From: an uncultured Bacteroidota bacterium
Lineage (GTDB): Bacteria; Bacteroidota; Bacteroidia; Bacteroidales; P3
DNA length: 42,687 nucleotides
Reading direction: 5' to 3'
Assembly (NCBI GenBank): GCA_902783595.1
Contig: CACZRR010000040.1
Coordinates: forward strand, 1 to 42,687
The stretch's first letter is position 1. Each line of letters begins with the position of its first letter. A program made the position numbers and the translations under genes. Positions 8,657 through 16,860 of this stretch are shown in pieces. The notes under the pieces were generated by a model, which saw only the letters and a program-made list of their open reading frames with translations, did not search any database and was not told the DNA's origin.

Positions 8657-9256
8657 TTAAGATTTTTTAACGCTTCTGTGGCGAAGGTGGTTGATGAGAG
8701 CCATGAGGAGGCCGAGGGCGATGAAGCCGCCAGGAGGCAGAATCATCATAAGCATGCCGTCGGCGCCGCCGATGAGGCTATGACCAAATATGCAACCTGT
8801 GCCGAGAAGTTCGCGAACCATGCCGATGAGCGTGAGAGCCCAGGTGAAGCCGAGGCCCATGAAGATGCCGTCGAGAGCCGAATGGCCGACGCCATTCTTG
8901 GAGGCGAAAGCTTCGGCGCGGCCGAGCACAATGCAGTTCACAACGATAAGTGGGATAAAGAGGCCGAGGGTCTCGTACATATCGGACATATAGGCCTGCA
9001 TAACCATCTGCACGATAGTCACGAAGGTGGCGATGACAACGATGAATGCGGGGATGCGGACCTTATCGGGGATAACACTCTTGAGGAGCGAGATGACGAT
9101 GTTGGACATCATCAGTACGAAAGCGGTAGCAAGGCCCATCATCATGCCGTTAATAGCCGAGGTGGTGGTAGCCAGCGTGGGGCACATACCGAGGATAAGC
9201 ACCCAGGTGGGGTTCTCTTTGATGAGACCGTTTTTGATAATATCTTTTGCGTTCAT
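8657..9256 (-). CDS. rnfE: Rnf complex subunit E (membrane)
   Basis: RnfE is one of two related six-helix membrane subunits that share an intramembrane iron-sulfur cluster in the ferredoxin:NAD+ Rnf pump. The 199-residue protein is almost wholly hydrophobic and keeps the two half-membrane cysteines of the family, C25 (GMCPTLATTT) and C108 (VNCIVLGRAEAFA). The ending PPGGFIALGLLMALIN is also typical. It follows rnfG by 24 bases and is the last rnf gene seen. Its partner RnfA, which supplies the matching cysteine pair, is not encoded downstream or anywhere else in the window. Confidence 0.95.
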   Translation of the reverse strand: MNAKDIIKNGLIKENPTWVLILGMCPTLATTTSAINGMMMGLATAFVLMMSNIVISLLKSVIPDKVRIPAFIVVIATFVTIVQMVMQAYMSDMYETLGLFIPLIVVNCIVLGRAEAFASKNGVGHSALDGIFMGLGFTWALTLIGMVRELLGTGCIFGHSLIGGADGMLMMILPPGGFIALGLLMALINHLRHRSVKKS

Positions 9257-9280
9257 AGCTACGTATTGTTGAGGGGGGTG

Positions 9281-9838
9281 TTATTGAATCTTGCTGAAGA
9301 CGGTATAGGCCTGGTTAATGGCGCTGAGGAAGGCGCGGGAAGTGATGGTAGAACCACTGATGGCATCAACACTGCCGCCATCCTTCTTAACCTTGAGTTC
9401 GTCGGAGGGGTTGAGTCCTATGACAGATCCTTTGCCATCCTTCTGGAACCATTCACCCGCTTTGGCGCCGAGGCCGGGGGTCTCATGGCTCTCGAGGATG
9501 CTGTAGCCGTAGACATTGCCGTCCTTGTCGAAGCCCACCATAACCTGGAGATGACCGCCGAAGCCTTCGTCGTTACCAGCCTCGATAGCGGCGCCCACGA
9601 TGTTGCCGTCAGCGTCGAGAGCCACATTGGCTGCTGCACCGTCGATATCACGGTTTTCTATGGTCTCGAAGGGGGGCAACACAGCCTTGATAGCTGCCTG
9701 TACTTTAGCCTCTTGAGCTTGTGCTATGGGTTCCTGCGTGACACCGTTGACAGCGGCGAGGGCGGCGGCAGCCACGAGGGCTATAACCGTCAGCGAGAGG
9801 AGCATATTGATAAGTGTGGATTGTGCTTTCTTTGCCAT
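9281..9838 (-). CDS. rnfG: Rnf complex subunit G (covalent FMN, periplasmic)
   Basis: RnfG carries a covalently bound FMN on the outer face of the membrane and takes part in electron transfer inside Rnf. The 185-residue protein has one N-terminal membrane anchor (about 8-30) and an FMN-binding domain with ETPGLGAKAGEWF (119-131). The flavinylation motif is SGST at 161-164 within DAISGSTITS; the Thr at 164 is the expected phosphoester site. It lies 25 bases after rnfD and 24 before rnfE. No flavin transferase gene (apbE) is seen in the window, though one must exist elsewhere for this protein to mature. Confidence 0.95.
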   Translation of the reverse strand: MAKKAQSTLINMLLSLTVIALVAAAALAAVNGVTQEPIAQAQEAKVQAAIKAVLPPFETIENRDIDGAAANVALDADGNIVGAAIEAGNDEGFGGHLQVMVGFDKDGNVYGYSILESHETPGLGAKAGEWFQKDGKGSVIGLNPSDELKVKKDGGSVDAISGSTITSRAFLSAINQAYTVFSKIQ

Positions 9839-9863
9839 AACTTTAATCTTTAAACGTTAACCT

Positions 9864-10823
9864 TTACTCAGCGAAGCGTGCGGGCTTGCACCAGCGGTTG
9901 ATAAGGGGAGTGACACTATTCATTAGGAGGATGGCGAAACTGACGCCTTCGGGATAGGCACCCCAGTTGCGGATGATAATGGTGAGGAGGCCGCAACCGA
10001 CACCGAAGATGAGCTGACCACTCTTAGCCATCGGAGAGGTAACCATATCGGTAGCCATGAAGCAGGCGCCGAGCATGATGCCGCCGGTGAAGAGGGTCAT
10101 CAGGGGATCCATGTACTGATCGGGATTCACAAGCCAAAGGATGGCGCTGAAGATGAACGCTGTGCCGATAAATGACACGGGAATATGCCAAGAGATGATC
10201 TTCTTCCAGCAGAGGTAGGCGGCACCGATAAGGATAGCCAATGCCGACACTTCACCCATAGAGCCACCGATGTGGCCGAGGAAGGCATCCCAGAGCGTCA
10301 CGTCGCTGCCCAAGGAGCCCTCTTTGAAAGCCGCAAGGGGGGTGGCACCGGTGGCGAGGTCAAAGTGCATGGGGAAGATGCCGTCGACGACGGGCCATGT
10401 GGTCATCTGGACGGGGAAGGAGATGAGGAGGAAGACACGTCCCACGAGGGCGGGGTTAAAGGGATTCTTGCCGAGTCCACCAAAGGTCATCTTGCCAATA
10501 CCAATGGCTACAAGGGCACCAATGATAACGATCCACATCATGGAAGGCGTAGCGGGGACATTGAAGGCCAACAAGAGACCTGTCACCACGGCAGAGCCAT
10601 CGCAGATGGTGGTGGGCACCTTGAGGATGAATTTCTCAATGAGCCACTGGAAAAGCACACAACTCACCACGGCGATGATGCTTACCAGCAGGGCGTTGAT
10701 GCCAAAGTAGGCTATGGCCACCAGCAGAGCGGGGATAAGGGCCATATTGACGCGCCACATGATTTTCTTGGTCGACTCGTCGCTGTGCACGTGGGGCGAG
10801 CCCGATATATTTAATAGATTCAT
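9864..10823 (-). CDS. rnfD: Rnf complex subunit D (membrane, covalent FMN)
   Basis: RnfD is a multi-helix membrane subunit of the Rnf pump with covalent FMN and is held to be part of the ion path. The 319-residue protein begins with a short soluble N-terminus (SGSPHVHSDEST) typical of the family, followed by many hydrophobic helices. The flavinylation motif TGAT is at 168-171 (FDLATGATPLAAF), and the conserved GGLGKNPFNPALVGRVFL is at about 125-141. It begins 36 bases after rnfC ends and is part of the rnfBCDGE series. Confidence 0.96.
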   Translation of the reverse strand: MNLLNISGSPHVHSDESTKKIMWRVNMALIPALLVAIAYFGINALLVSIIAVVSCVLFQWLIEKFILKVPTTICDGSAVVTGLLLAFNVPATPSMMWIVIIGALVAIGIGKMTFGGLGKNPFNPALVGRVFLLISFPVQMTTWPVVDGIFPMHFDLATGATPLAAFKEGSLGSDVTLWDAFLGHIGGSMGEVSALAILIGAAYLCWKKIISWHIPVSFIGTAFIFSAILWLVNPDQYMDPLMTLFTGGIMLGACFMATDMVTSPMAKSGQLIFGVGCGLLTIIIRNWGAYPEGVSFAILLMNSVTPLINRWCKPARFAE

Positions 10824-10859
10824 AATTATTATAATATTTTCCGGGTTAAAAGAGATGGG

Positions 10860-12188
10860 TTATTTCTTAGCGGCCATCATGGCGCGAACCTTGTTCTTAC
10901 CGAGACGTATCTCGTCGGTGAGAGGCTTGTTGGCGGGGCAGCTAAAGAAGCAGCATCCGCACTCTATGCAGTCGAGAATATTGTGCTTCTGAGCATCCTC
11001 GATACGGCCATTCTTTACCAATGCTGAGAAGAGGTAGGGCTCAAGACCCATAGGGCAGGCGTGCATACACTTACCACAGCGGATGCATGCGGTCTCAGGA
11101 TTGCGGCGGGCCTCGCCTTCGTCCATCACCAGCACACTACTATTGCCCTTCACCGTCGGGGCGTCGAGGTTCACCACAGCCCTACCCATCATGGTGCCAC
11201 CACTGATCACCTTACCGGTAGTGTCGGGAAGCTGGCCAATAGCGTGCTTGATGATGTCGTTGTAGGTTGTACCAATGCGGACGATGTAGTTGTGCTGCGA
11301 CGGCAACTTCTTGCCCGTCACGGTGAGAATATTCTCGATGAGGGGTTTATTCTTCTGCACGGCCTCGTAGACAGCAAAGGAGGTACCAAGGTTGGATACC
11401 ACGCAACCCACGTCGATGGGCAGCTTGCCACTGGGCACCTTACGGCCGGTAACGGCGTTGATGAGCTGTTTCTCGGCACCCTGGGGGTACTTCACCTTCA
11501 AGGGCTCGATGACGATACCCTCGAATTGCTTGGCCACCTCTTGCATCTTAGCAATAGCGAGAGGTTTGTTGTTCTCGATGCCGATGTAGGCGTTGGGGAC
11601 ACCGAGTGCCTTGCGGAGGATGCTGACACCGATGCAGACCTCTTCGGGGTGTTCCATCATCACACGGTAGTCGCTGGTGAGGTAGGGCTCACACTCAGCG
11701 GCGTTGATGATGAGATATTCGGCCTTCTTGCCCTCCGGAATATTGTATTTGATGTGTGCGGGGAATGTGGCGCCACCAAGACCCACAATACCCATCTCCT
11801 TGAGCTTGGCAACGATAGCCTGAGGCTCGAGGGTGCACTCGCGCTTAATGTCGGGAGTGCGGTCGATGGTCTCCTGCCATTCGTCGCCCTCCACGGTGAT
11901 GTAGACGGCAGGCTTGGTGATGCCAAAGGCGTCCTTGACGGTGTCGACCTTGAGGACGGTACCGCTGACAGGGGAATGGACGTTGGCGCACATAAAGGCC
12001 TGAGCTTCTCCGATGAGCTGGCCTACCTTCACCTTGTCTCCCTTCTGCACCACGGGGGTAGCGGGAGCACCAAGGTGCTGGTTCATCATCACCACCATCT
12101 GTGCCGGTACGGGCATCACCTCGATGGCGGCGTCATTGGATATCTTATTCTCTTCGGGGTGTACACCACCCATTTTGAATGTTTTCAT
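10860..12188 (-). CDS. rnfC: Rnf complex subunit C (NADH/flavin and 2 x [4Fe-4S])
   Basis: RnfC is the peripheral subunit that carries the NAD(H) site and is related to NuoF/HydB-type proteins. The 442-residue product starts MKTFKMGGVHPEENK, has the Gly-rich segment GLGGATFPAHIKYN used for flavin and nucleotide binding, and ends with two ferredoxin-like clusters: C368, C371, C374, C378 (CIRCGKCMHACP) and C407, C410, C413, C417 (CIECGCCFFSCP). The C-terminus is short and Lys-rich, without the long Ala-rich tail of proteobacterial RnfC. It follows rnfB by 50 bases. Confidence 0.96.
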   Translation of the reverse strand: MKTFKMGGVHPEENKISNDAAIEVMPVPAQMVVMMNQHLGAPATPVVQKGDKVKVGQLIGEAQAFMCANVHSPVSGTVLKVDTVKDAFGITKPAVYITVEGDEWQETIDRTPDIKRECTLEPQAIVAKLKEMGIVGLGGATFPAHIKYNIPEGKKAEYLIINAAECEPYLTSDYRVMMEHPEEVCIGVSILRKALGVPNAYIGIENNKPLAIAKMQEVAKQFEGIVIEPLKVKYPQGAEKQLINAVTGRKVPSGKLPIDVGCVVSNLGTSFAVYEAVQKNKPLIENILTVTGKKLPSQHNYIVRIGTTYNDIIKHAIGQLPDTTGKVISGGTMMGRAVVNLDAPTVKGNSSVLVMDEGEARRNPETACIRCGKCMHACPMGLEPYLFSALVKNGRIEDAQKHNILDCIECGCCFFSCPANKPLTDEIRLGKNKVRAMMAAKK

Positions 12189-12238
12189 CTCTTCAAGTTG
12201 ATATTTGATTTATGGTGAGCCGGTCGAACCAATTGGAA

Positions 12239-13174
12239 TTAAGCTTGGGCACTGTCCTGCTTGGCGGCGCTTGCGCCGTCAGCGGCCGGAGCCTCGGGCT
12301 TGGGTGCGGGTTTGACGGGAGGCGCGGGGAAGTTGGCGTAGTGGATAGCGTGGGTGGGACACTCAAGAACGCATTTGCGGCAGGCAATGCACTTCTTATA
12401 GTCGATGTAGGACAGGTTGTCGGCGATGGTGATGGCCTCCACGGGACACACCTTGGCGCATTTGCCACAGCCGATACAGGCGTTGGCACAGCTCTTCATG
12501 GCGACGGCGCCCTTCTCCTTGTTGACGCAGGAGACGAAGACGCGGCGATTCATGCGGCCTTTGTTGCGCAACTCAATGATGCGGCGTGGACACGCTTTGG
12601 CACAGGCGCCACAGGCGGTGCACTTTTCCTCGTCGACCACAGGGACGCCATCGGGACCCATATGTATGGCGTCAAACTGGCATGCAGCCACACAGTCGCC
12701 ACAGCCGAGACACCCGAAGTGACATCCGCTCTCGCCGGTGTAGACAGTATTTTCGAATGCGCAGGAGCGCAGGCCATCATAGTTGGAACGGCGATTGTCG
12801 CTGATGACGACCGAAGTGGAGTCAGCGGCAACAATCCGACAGTTGGCGGGATTGCAGCGCACCACAGCCACCTGGGGTTCGCCCTGTTCCACGGCACAGC
12901 CGAGCAGCTGAGCTATCTTGGCGGCGACAGCATCGCCGCCTGGGGCACAGCGAAGACCTTCGAGGTTGCCCTGAGCGACGCAGGCTTCGGCGAAAGCGCG
13001 GCAGCCGGCCTTTCCGCAGCCGCCGCAGTTGGCTCCGGGGAGCACCTCGGCGACCTCGTCAATCAGCGGGTCTTCAACCACCTTGAACTTCTGTGCCACG
13101 TAGTAGAGCACAACGGCAAAGAAGGCACCGATGATGCCGAGTACCATTACCGCAATGAGGATTTGTTGAGTCAT
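12239..13174 (-). CDS. rnfB: Rnf complex subunit B (polyferredoxin)
   Basis: RnfB accepts electrons from reduced ferredoxin and passes them into the Rnf pump. The 311-residue protein has an N-terminal membrane helix (about 5-27), an RnfB-type Fe-S module with C50, C53, C58 and C76 (CGGCGKAGC), and four later ferredoxin motifs: CLGCGDCVAAC, CTACGACAKAC, CIGCGKCAKVC and CIACRKCVLEC. A Pro/Ala-rich tail follows. It is the first gene of the rnf operon, 37 bases after a clear Bacteroidota promoter's inferred start site, so the operon order is rnfB-C-D-G-E. Confidence 0.96.
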   Translation of the reverse strand: MTQQILIAVMVLGIIGAFFAVVLYYVAQKFKVVEDPLIDEVAEVLPGANCGGCGKAGCRAFAEACVAQGNLEGLRCAPGGDAVAAKIAQLLGCAVEQGEPQVAVVRCNPANCRIVAADSTSVVISDNRRSNYDGLRSCAFENTVYTGESGCHFGCLGCGDCVAACQFDAIHMGPDGVPVVDEEKCTACGACAKACPRRIIELRNKGRMNRRVFVSCVNKEKGAVAMKSCANACIGCGKCAKVCPVEAITIADNLSYIDYKKCIACRKCVLECPTHAIHYANFPAPPVKPAPKPEAPAADGASAAKQDSAQA

Positions 13175-13217
13175 CTGTTATAGTGTTTTAAGATTAAATC
13201 GCAAAAATTTCAAAGTG

Positions 13218-13248
13218 CAAAGATACAACCATTTTCCCGAACAGCAAA
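13218..13248 (-). promoter_or_regulatory. rnf operon promoter (Bacteroidota type)
   Basis: On the minus strand the TTTG element (13245-13248) and TATCTTTG (13218-13225) are separated by exactly 19 bases, matching TTTG-N19-TAnnTTTG. Transcription should start near 13211 and reach rnfB at 13174. The region up to the divergent promoter at 13358 is AT-rich and holds no gene. Confidence 0.85.
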
Positions 13249-13357
13249 ATTTTTTTGTAAATAGATACAAACATATCAATGTTGAAAATTTTAAAAAAGC
13301 ACCTATCAGAAAATAACGGCCAGATACTGCATTGATGGCGATGAGGAATTCGTGAGA

Positions 13358-13388
13358 TTTGAAAAAAAATTTTTTTTTCGTATTTTTG
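13358..13388 (+). promoter_or_regulatory. Promoter of the 7TM-HD gene (Bacteroidota type)
   Basis: TTTG (13358-13361), a 19-base spacer made largely of A and T runs, and TATTTTTG (13381-13388) match the consensus exactly. The inferred start near 13394-13396 leaves a leader of only about 13 bases before the ATG at 13409, and argues against the upstream in-frame start at 13352. Confidence 0.85.
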
Positions 13389-13408
13389 CGGTCAGACAAA
13401 TCTGCGAT

Positions 13409-15397
13409 ATGGGCAAGATACTTCCGCGCACAATAGGCCTTATGGGCTTGATTTACAAAATTATACTCATGCTGTCCACAGCAGCATTGATAGTACTCAT
13501 CTTTCCTCATTCGGATCATGGGGAGCACTTTGACTACAAGGTGGGTGCCGTGTGGAGAGACGGAGACCTCAATGCGCCGTATGATTTCACTGTGATGAAG
13601 AGTGCCGAGGAGGTAGCCGCCGAGGAGGCTGCCGTGCGAGGCACAGCGTCGCTGTACCTGCGACGGGAAGCTGGAGCGCACAACGAGGCATTACAGCGTT
13701 TGGCACAACTGGAGGGCTTGACGACACAGCAGCGGTGGCTGATGCGTCGCGAAATTGACAGCATCTATGCACTAGGTTATGTAGTGCCGGACGGAGAGTA
13801 TGGTCCAGAACAACCCGTGGTGGTGCTGGAGGGCAACATAGGCAGCGAGGGAAGGCTGGGAGATATGGTGAGTTACGAGACACTTCCTGTTGGGCTGCTG
13901 CGCGATAGCATCCTGGTACCGTCACTGACGGTAGATGCTGAGCGTACGGCATTGGAGCTGGAAAGCAGGTTGTCGCAACAGAAATACAGCAGCCGCCTGG
14001 TGCTGGCCGGCGAGCGCATAGTGAGCAAGGGTGAGGAGGTGACGCCGGAAAAGGCTGAGCTTTTGGCCAGCTTGGAAGCCGAGAACGACCGACGATTTTC
14101 GGATCACTACAGCCTCTGGGGACAGATGGGAGGACAGCTGTTGCTGGCCATCATTGCCTTTGTGGCACTGTACATGTTCCTGAAGAACACACGCCATCCC
14201 ATTCTCGACGACAACCGCAAGGTGCTTTTCGTGATGGTACTGATACTGCTGATGTCGGCCTTGGAGGCCTTGGTAGTGAGAATAGCACCAGAATGGGTGC
14301 TCATTGTGCCGCTATGCATCGTTCCCATCCTGGTGAGGGTGTTCTTTGACATGAGGGTAGCGCTGTATATTCACCTCACAACGGTAATCATTTTAGCCAA
14401 CCTGGTACCCAACTCGTTCGAGTTTATCTTCTACCAGCTGGTCACGGGAATCATGAGTATCATAGCCACGCGAGGCCTGGAACGGCGAAGTCAATTTTTC
14501 GTGCTGTCGTTGGTGATTTTTGTCAGCTATTCGTTCATTTACACCGCCGGCGTGCTGAGTCAGGACACAAACCTCCACGCCCTCAATGGCGACCGCTACC
14601 TGATGTTCTTCTTGAATGCGTTGTTCACCCTCCTCTCCTACCCTCTCATCTACCTGTTTGAGCGCCTCTTCGGCATCACCACAGACCTGACGCTCCTGGA
14701 GCTTAGTTCCACAGCCACGCGTCCCCTGCGCGAATTGAGCCGGAGGGCACCAGGTACATTCCAACATGCCATGCAGGTGGCCAACATCACAGAAGACCTG
14801 CTGAGCGAGTTGGGAGGTGACGTGCTGTTGGGGAGGGTTGGCGCCTTGTACCACGACATCGGCAAGATGACGAATCCCCTTTATTTCACCGAAAACCAGA
14901 CAGCAGGCTTCAACCCTCATAATGAGTTGGACTACATAGAGAGCGCACGTCTCATCACGCAGCACGTCACAGACGGCTTGGAGTTGGCACGTAAATACCA
15001 CCTTCCTGCCGAGGTGCAGGACTTCATCCGCACGCACCACGGGACCACATATACGGGCTACTTCTATGCCAAAGAAAAAGAGCGTCACCCTGAGGGTTTC
15101 GACGCCACACCGTTCCGTTACCCCGGTCCTACGCCTTACAGCCGCGAGACAGCGGTGGTGATGATTGTGGACACCGTAGAAGCCGCCTGCCGGAGCATGA
15201 AAGAACATACCAAAGAGAGCACCGACGCGATGGTAGACAGGCTGATTGACGGCAAGATAGCTGGAGGGCAGCTGGACAATAGTCCCCTCTCCTATGGCGA
15301 CATAGCCCGCATAAGGACGCTATTGAAAGCCAAGATGATGAGTATCTATCACGTACGTATAGAGTATCCGACAATAAAAACAGAGAACAAGAATTGA
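13409..15397 (+). CDS. 7TM-HD (PgpH-like) membrane phosphohydrolase
   Basis: A 662-residue membrane protein of the 7TM-HD family; the best-known relatives (PgpH) degrade cyclic di-AMP. It has an N-terminal membrane helix (about 10-32), an extracytoplasmic 7TMR-HDED domain (about 33-245), a block of hydrophobic helices (about 250-420), and a cytoplasmic HD domain with H453 (TFQHAMQVAN), H482-D483 (ALYHDIGKM), the later FNPHNELDYIESARLI and HHGTTYTGYF. All metal-binding positions appear intact. I chose the ATG at 13409 because the promoter at 13358-13388 lies directly before it and MGKILPRTIG leads into the first helix. glmM follows 18 bases after the stop. The c-di-AMP substrate is inferred from the family only. 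Confidence 0.9.
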   Translation: MGKILPRTIGLMGLIYKIILMLSTAALIVLIFPHSDHGEHFDYKVGAVWRDGDLNAPYDFTVMKSAEEVAAEEAAVRGTASLYLRREAGAHNEALQRLAQLEGLTTQQRWLMRREIDSIYALGYVVPDGEYGPEQPVVVLEGNIGSEGRLGDMVSYETLPVGLLRDSILVPSLTVDAERTALELESRLSQQKYSSRLVLAGERIVSKGEEVTPEKAELLASLEAENDRRFSDHYSLWGQMGGQLLLAIIAFVALYMFLKNTRHPILDDNRKVLFVMVLILLMSALEALVVRIAPEWVLIVPLCIVPILVRVFFDMRVALYIHLTTVIILANLVPNSFEFIFYQLVTGIMSIIATRGLERRSQFFVLSLVIFVSYSFIYTAGVLSQDTNLHALNGDRYLMFFLNALFTLLSYPLIYLFERLFGITTDLTLLELSSTATRPLRELSRRAPGTFQHAMQVANITEDLLSELGGDVLLGRVGALYHDIGKMTNPLYFTENQTAGFNPHNELDYIESARLITQHVTDGLELARKYHLPAEVQDFIRTHHGTTYTGYFYAKEKERHPEGFDATPFRYPGPTPYSRETAVVMIVDTVEAACRSMKEHTKESTDAMVDRLIDGKIAGGQLDNSPLSYGDIARIRTLLKAKMMSIYHVRIEYPTIKTENKN

Positions 15398-15415
15398 GAA
15401 TTAAAAACATACATT

Positions 15416-16846
15416 ATGAGTCTTATTAAATCGATCTCAGGTATTCGCGGCACCATCGGCGGTGCTGCCGGAGAAGGGCTTACACCCCTCGACGTAGTGA
15501 AGTTCACCTCGGCCTTTGCGACATTCTTGAAGACAAAGGCGACAGGCAACAAAGAAGCGATAGGAAAAAGATTGAAGATTGCCGTGGGGCGCGACGCGCG
15601 ACTGAGTGGCGATATGGTTGACCGCCTGGTGACAGGCACCCTGCTGGGCATGGGTGTCGACGTGCTGGAGACGGGATTAAGCACCACCCCCACCACCGAG
15701 ATGACGGTAATTGACGGCGGCTGCGACGGCGGCATCATCATCACCGCAAGCCACAACCCGAAGCATTGGAATGCCTTGAAGCTGCTGAATGCCAGAGGTG
15801 AATTCATCAGCGACGCGGAGGGCAAAGAGGTGCTACGCCTAGCCGACAGCAATGAAGTAAGCTACGCCGAAGTCGACGACCTGGGACACCTGGTAGTAGA
15901 GGAAAACTGGATCGATCGTCACATTGAACGCGTGTTGGCGTTGCCATTGGTGGACACCCAAGCTATCGCACAAGCGGGCCTCAAGGTGGCCGTCGACGCC
16001 GTGAATAGCACCGGCGGCATTGCCATTCCGCGACTGCTACGCCGTCTGGGGGTGAAGGATGTTGTGGAGCTAAACTGCGAAGCTACAGGACATTTTGCCC
16101 ACAACCCCGAACCCATACCACAGAACCTCGGCCAAATCAGCACCTGCGTACGCGACAACGGCTGCGACATGGGAATCGTGGTGGATCCGGATGTAGACCG
16201 CTTAGCATTGGTATGTGAGACGGGCGAGATGTTCGGTGAGGAATATACGCTTGTCAGCGTAGCCGACTACGTGCTGCAGCACACACCTGGCAACACCGTC
16301 AGCAACCTGTCAAGCAGCCGCGCCCTACGCGACGTCACAGAGCGCTATGCAGGATGTCACTATGCTGCCGCTGCCGTTGGCGAGGTAAACGTCACCACGC
16401 TGATGCGGGAGACCGGGGCAGTGATTGGAGGAGAGGGCAACGGCGGCGTGATCTACCCGGCGTTGCACTACGGACGCGACGCCCTGGTGGGCGTAGCGCT
16501 GTTCCTCACGCTGCTGGCCAAAGAGAGAGAAAAAGCGAAGGAAAAGGGTGAGAAACTGACAATGAATGGGCTGAAAAAACGCTATCCGGAATATGTCATC
16601 ACGAAGAATCGCGTGGATCTGACTCCGGATATGGATGTTGACAGCATACTGGCGGAGGTAGCAGCACACTACAAGGGCGTATCTGGATGTGATGTAACCA
16701 CCATCGACGGGGTGAAAATCGACTTCGCCGACGGCTGGGTACATCTGCGCAGAAGCAACACAGAGCCCATTATACGCATATACAGCGAGGCGGCAACCGA
16801 GGACCGTGCCAACGAGCTGGCAAAGGAGATAAGTTCTAAATTCTAA
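15416..16846 (+). CDS. glmM: Phosphoglucosamine mutase (alpha-D-phosphohexomutase family)
   Basis: GlmM converts glucosamine-6-phosphate to glucosamine-1-phosphate for peptidoglycan and lipopolysaccharide precursors. The 476-residue protein has the phosphoserine loop TASHNPKHWNALK with S112 as the expected phosphorylated residue, the metal loop DPDVDR at 257-262, the sugar loop GEGNGGVIYPALHYGRDALVG, and the phosphate-binding RRSNTEPIIRIY near 445. Because hexomutases share these motifs, phosphomannomutase activity cannot be ruled out, but the sequence fits the Bacteroidota GlmM type. The last residues (ISSKF) and the stop lie in an AGTTCTAAATTCTAA stretch of the intergenic filler type. It follows the 7TM-HD gene by 18 bases; the M3 peptidase starts 14 bases downstream. 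Confidence 0.9.
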   Translation: MSLIKSISGIRGTIGGAAGEGLTPLDVVKFTSAFATFLKTKATGNKEAIGKRLKIAVGRDARLSGDMVDRLVTGTLLGMGVDVLETGLSTTPTTEMTVIDGGCDGGIIITASHNPKHWNALKLLNARGEFISDAEGKEVLRLADSNEVSYAEVDDLGHLVVEENWIDRHIERVLALPLVDTQAIAQAGLKVAVDAVNSTGGIAIPRLLRRLGVKDVVELNCEATGHFAHNPEPIPQNLGQISTCVRDNGCDMGIVVDPDVDRLALVCETGEMFGEEYTLVSVADYVLQHTPGNTVSNLSSSRALRDVTERYAGCHYAAAAVGEVNVTTLMRETGAVIGGEGNGGVIYPALHYGRDALVGVALFLTLLAKEREKAKEKGEKLTMNGLKKRYPEYVITKNRVDLTPDMDVDSILAEVAAHYKGVSGCDVTTIDGVKIDFADGWVHLRRSNTEPIIRIYSEAATEDRANELAKEISSKF

Positions 16847-16860
16847 TTTCTTAGTTCTAA

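Noticed and set aside
8678-9853. Plus-strand open frame of 391 codons opposite rnfE and rnfG
   Set aside because: Covers two real membrane and FMN protein genes in antisense; the product is a charged, motif-free sequence.
11061-12218. Plus-strand open frame of 385 codons opposite rnfC
   Set aside because: Fully antisense to rnfC, very rich in His and Asp without any motif; no promoter before it.
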